From positions 1 through 7,057 of the forward strand of contig CALMGO010000137.1 of NCBI GenBank assembly GCA_937863625.1: 7,057 nt of DNA. The letters are read 5' to 3'. This DNA is from an uncultured bacterium (GTDB lineage Bacteria; Planctomycetota; DG-23; SLPQ01). Shown here piece by piece: positions 6,170-7,057 of this stretch. The position numbers and the translations under genes were made by a program. Below the pieces are notes generated by a model that did no database searches, was not told where the DNA came from, and worked only from the letters and a program-made list of their open reading frames with translations. Within the stretch, counting starts at the first letter, position 1, and each line of letters starts with the position of its first letter.

Positions 6170-7057
6170 TCAGACCAGCCTCTCCACAAGAGCGTCCCGC
6201 CTGCCTATGAGCCCCTCTTTGCGCATGCCGTACATGACTGCCTGTACCTGCGCCGCATCCATCCGCCCTGAAACTGCATCCTGCACGGCCGAGTGCAGCT
6301 CGCCCTCCCCGAGCGGCCCTGCCGAGAGAATCCGCAATACTTCCTGCTCGACCTCATACGCCGCGGATGTCACGGCTTTCAAGGTCTCGCGATGCTTTTC
6401 CCAGAGTACCTGACAGAGACCCTCAAGAATGCCTTCCAGCTCCCCGGTTCCCCTCGCATAGACGCTGGTCTTGTTCTCAGTGCCGCTGTTGCGGACAAAA
6501 ACCGAGCCGACAAGCCTCCCGCCGTCATCGGCAAGCCCCACATAGAGCATGTCCGGCTCATCGCTCATCTCGATAACGCGCCACGAGGCAAACGCCCCTC
6601 GCGCCGCATCGAGAGCGTCGGTCATCGCCTCCAAGTCCTCTTTCCACGCCTTGCTCCCCGCGAAAAAAAGCGCCTTGTCGACGTTGTACGTGTACCGCGT
6701 GACAAATGTCCCTCGCGGAAAGGGGCGCGCCATTTCCTCCGGCGAGAGGCCCATCCGTGCCGCCGCCGAGAGCGCCGTGAGAGCAGTCACAAGGCCGTTG
6801 CCGGCAAGAACCCTCCCGCTGCCGACGTCGCTTTTCACCGCGTCCATGGGGAATATCACGTGCCCGGAAGCCTCCTCGCCGATGGCAAGCGTCATGCCGT
6901 CCGCGATGCGGTTCACGAGCCACTTGTCCCCCACGCAGGCGATATGCGTCGCAAGCCCGAGATTCGCCGACGCCGCGCGAAATACTTCCATGTCGCTCTC
7001 GACCGTCCCGACAAATTCGTATGACGACGCCTCGTCGTCGCGGATAGCCCCCGACTC
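6170..7057 (-). CDS. Phosphohexomutase (PMM/PGM/GlmM superfamily), C-terminal part with winged-helix-like extension
   Basis: The frame is open to the right edge, so the true start lies outside and the ATG at 6991 is internal. The 295 visible residues cover domain 3 and domain 4 of the alpha-D-phosphohexomutase superfamily, which interconverts hexose 1- and 6-phosphates (glucose, mannose or glucosamine). Visible motifs are VGDKWL (about 42-47), the sugar-binding loop EEASGH (61-66), and the phosphate-binding loop RNSGTENKTSVYARG (189-203), usually RPSGTEP in relatives. The N-terminal catalytic-serine and metal-binding domains are off the window. Substrate cannot be decided, and GlmM-like or PMM/PGM-like are both possible. 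After domain 4 there is an unusual extension (about 234-295, coded at 6170-6358) predicted as three helices plus a short basic wing, like a winged helix. It ends in TGA; the DksA-like promoter follows at once. Confidence 0.88.
   Translation of the reverse strand, partial: ESGAIRDDEASSYEFVGTVESDMEVFRAASANLGLATHIACVGDKWLVNRIADGMTLAIGEEASGHVIFPMDAVKSDVGSGRVLAGNGLVTALTALSAAARMGLSPEEMARPFPRGTFVTRYTYNVDKALFFAGSKAWKEDLEAMTDALDAARGAFASWRVIEMSDEPDMLYVGLADDGGRLVGSVFVRNSGTENKTSVYARGTGELEGILEGLCQVLWEKHRETLKAVTSAAYEVEQEVLRILSAGPLGEGELHSAVQDAVSGRMDAAQVQAVMYGMRKEGLIGRRDALVERLV

Overview
This window reads as chromosomal DNA from a GC-rich bacterium (roughly 55-60% GC by eye). It carries one block of minus-strand housekeeping genes plus one plus-strand gene of unknown function at the left edge. 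The lineage cannot be fixed from the sequence. A DksA-type protein with a long histone-H1-like Lys/Ala/Pro tail, a guaB-guaA pair and a DUF6398 protein would suit a PVC-group or similarly deep-branching environmental bacterium, but this is a weak guess.

Layout: (1) 1-1224, plus strand: an unrecognised protein, cut by the left edge, built from two divergent copies of one alpha/beta domain and a C-terminal beta-rich segment. (2) 1225-1390: a convergent intergenic gap with a small hairpin, a tandem 14-bp repeat and a 13-bp perfect inverted repeat enclosing about 85 bp. It looks like a REP/MITE-type miniature element, and its right arm supplies the last codons of the next gene. (3) 1372-1947, minus: a DUF6398-family protein. 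(4) 2005-3552, minus: guaA (GMP synthase). (5) 3554-5029, minus: guaB (IMP dehydrogenase), with a good sigma-70-like promoter at 5083-5111. (6) 5202-5990, minus: a DksA/TraR zinc-finger protein with a basic tail, with its own perfect -10 box and a leader of about 130 nt. (7) 6170-7057, minus: the C-terminal part of a phosphohexomutase, cut by the right edge and carrying an apparent winged-helix extension.

guaB and guaA form the two-step IMP to XMP to GMP branch of purine synthesis. They are tightly coupled: guaA most likely starts at a TTG one base after the guaB stop, with its ribosome binding site inside the end of guaB. The DUF6398 gene follows on the same strand after 57 nt and may be the operon's third gene. 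The DksA-like gene lies upstream of guaB with its own promoter. Since DksA works with ppGpp, which is made from guanine nucleotides, the neighbourhood is thematically linked, but no direct functional link is shown.

I see no CRISPR array, tRNA, rRNA, toxin-antitoxin pair, phage gene or clear defence system. The most unusual items are the duplicated-domain protein at the left edge, the miniature element that writes the end of the DUF6398 gene, the H1-tailed DksA protein, and the mutase-winged-helix fusion.
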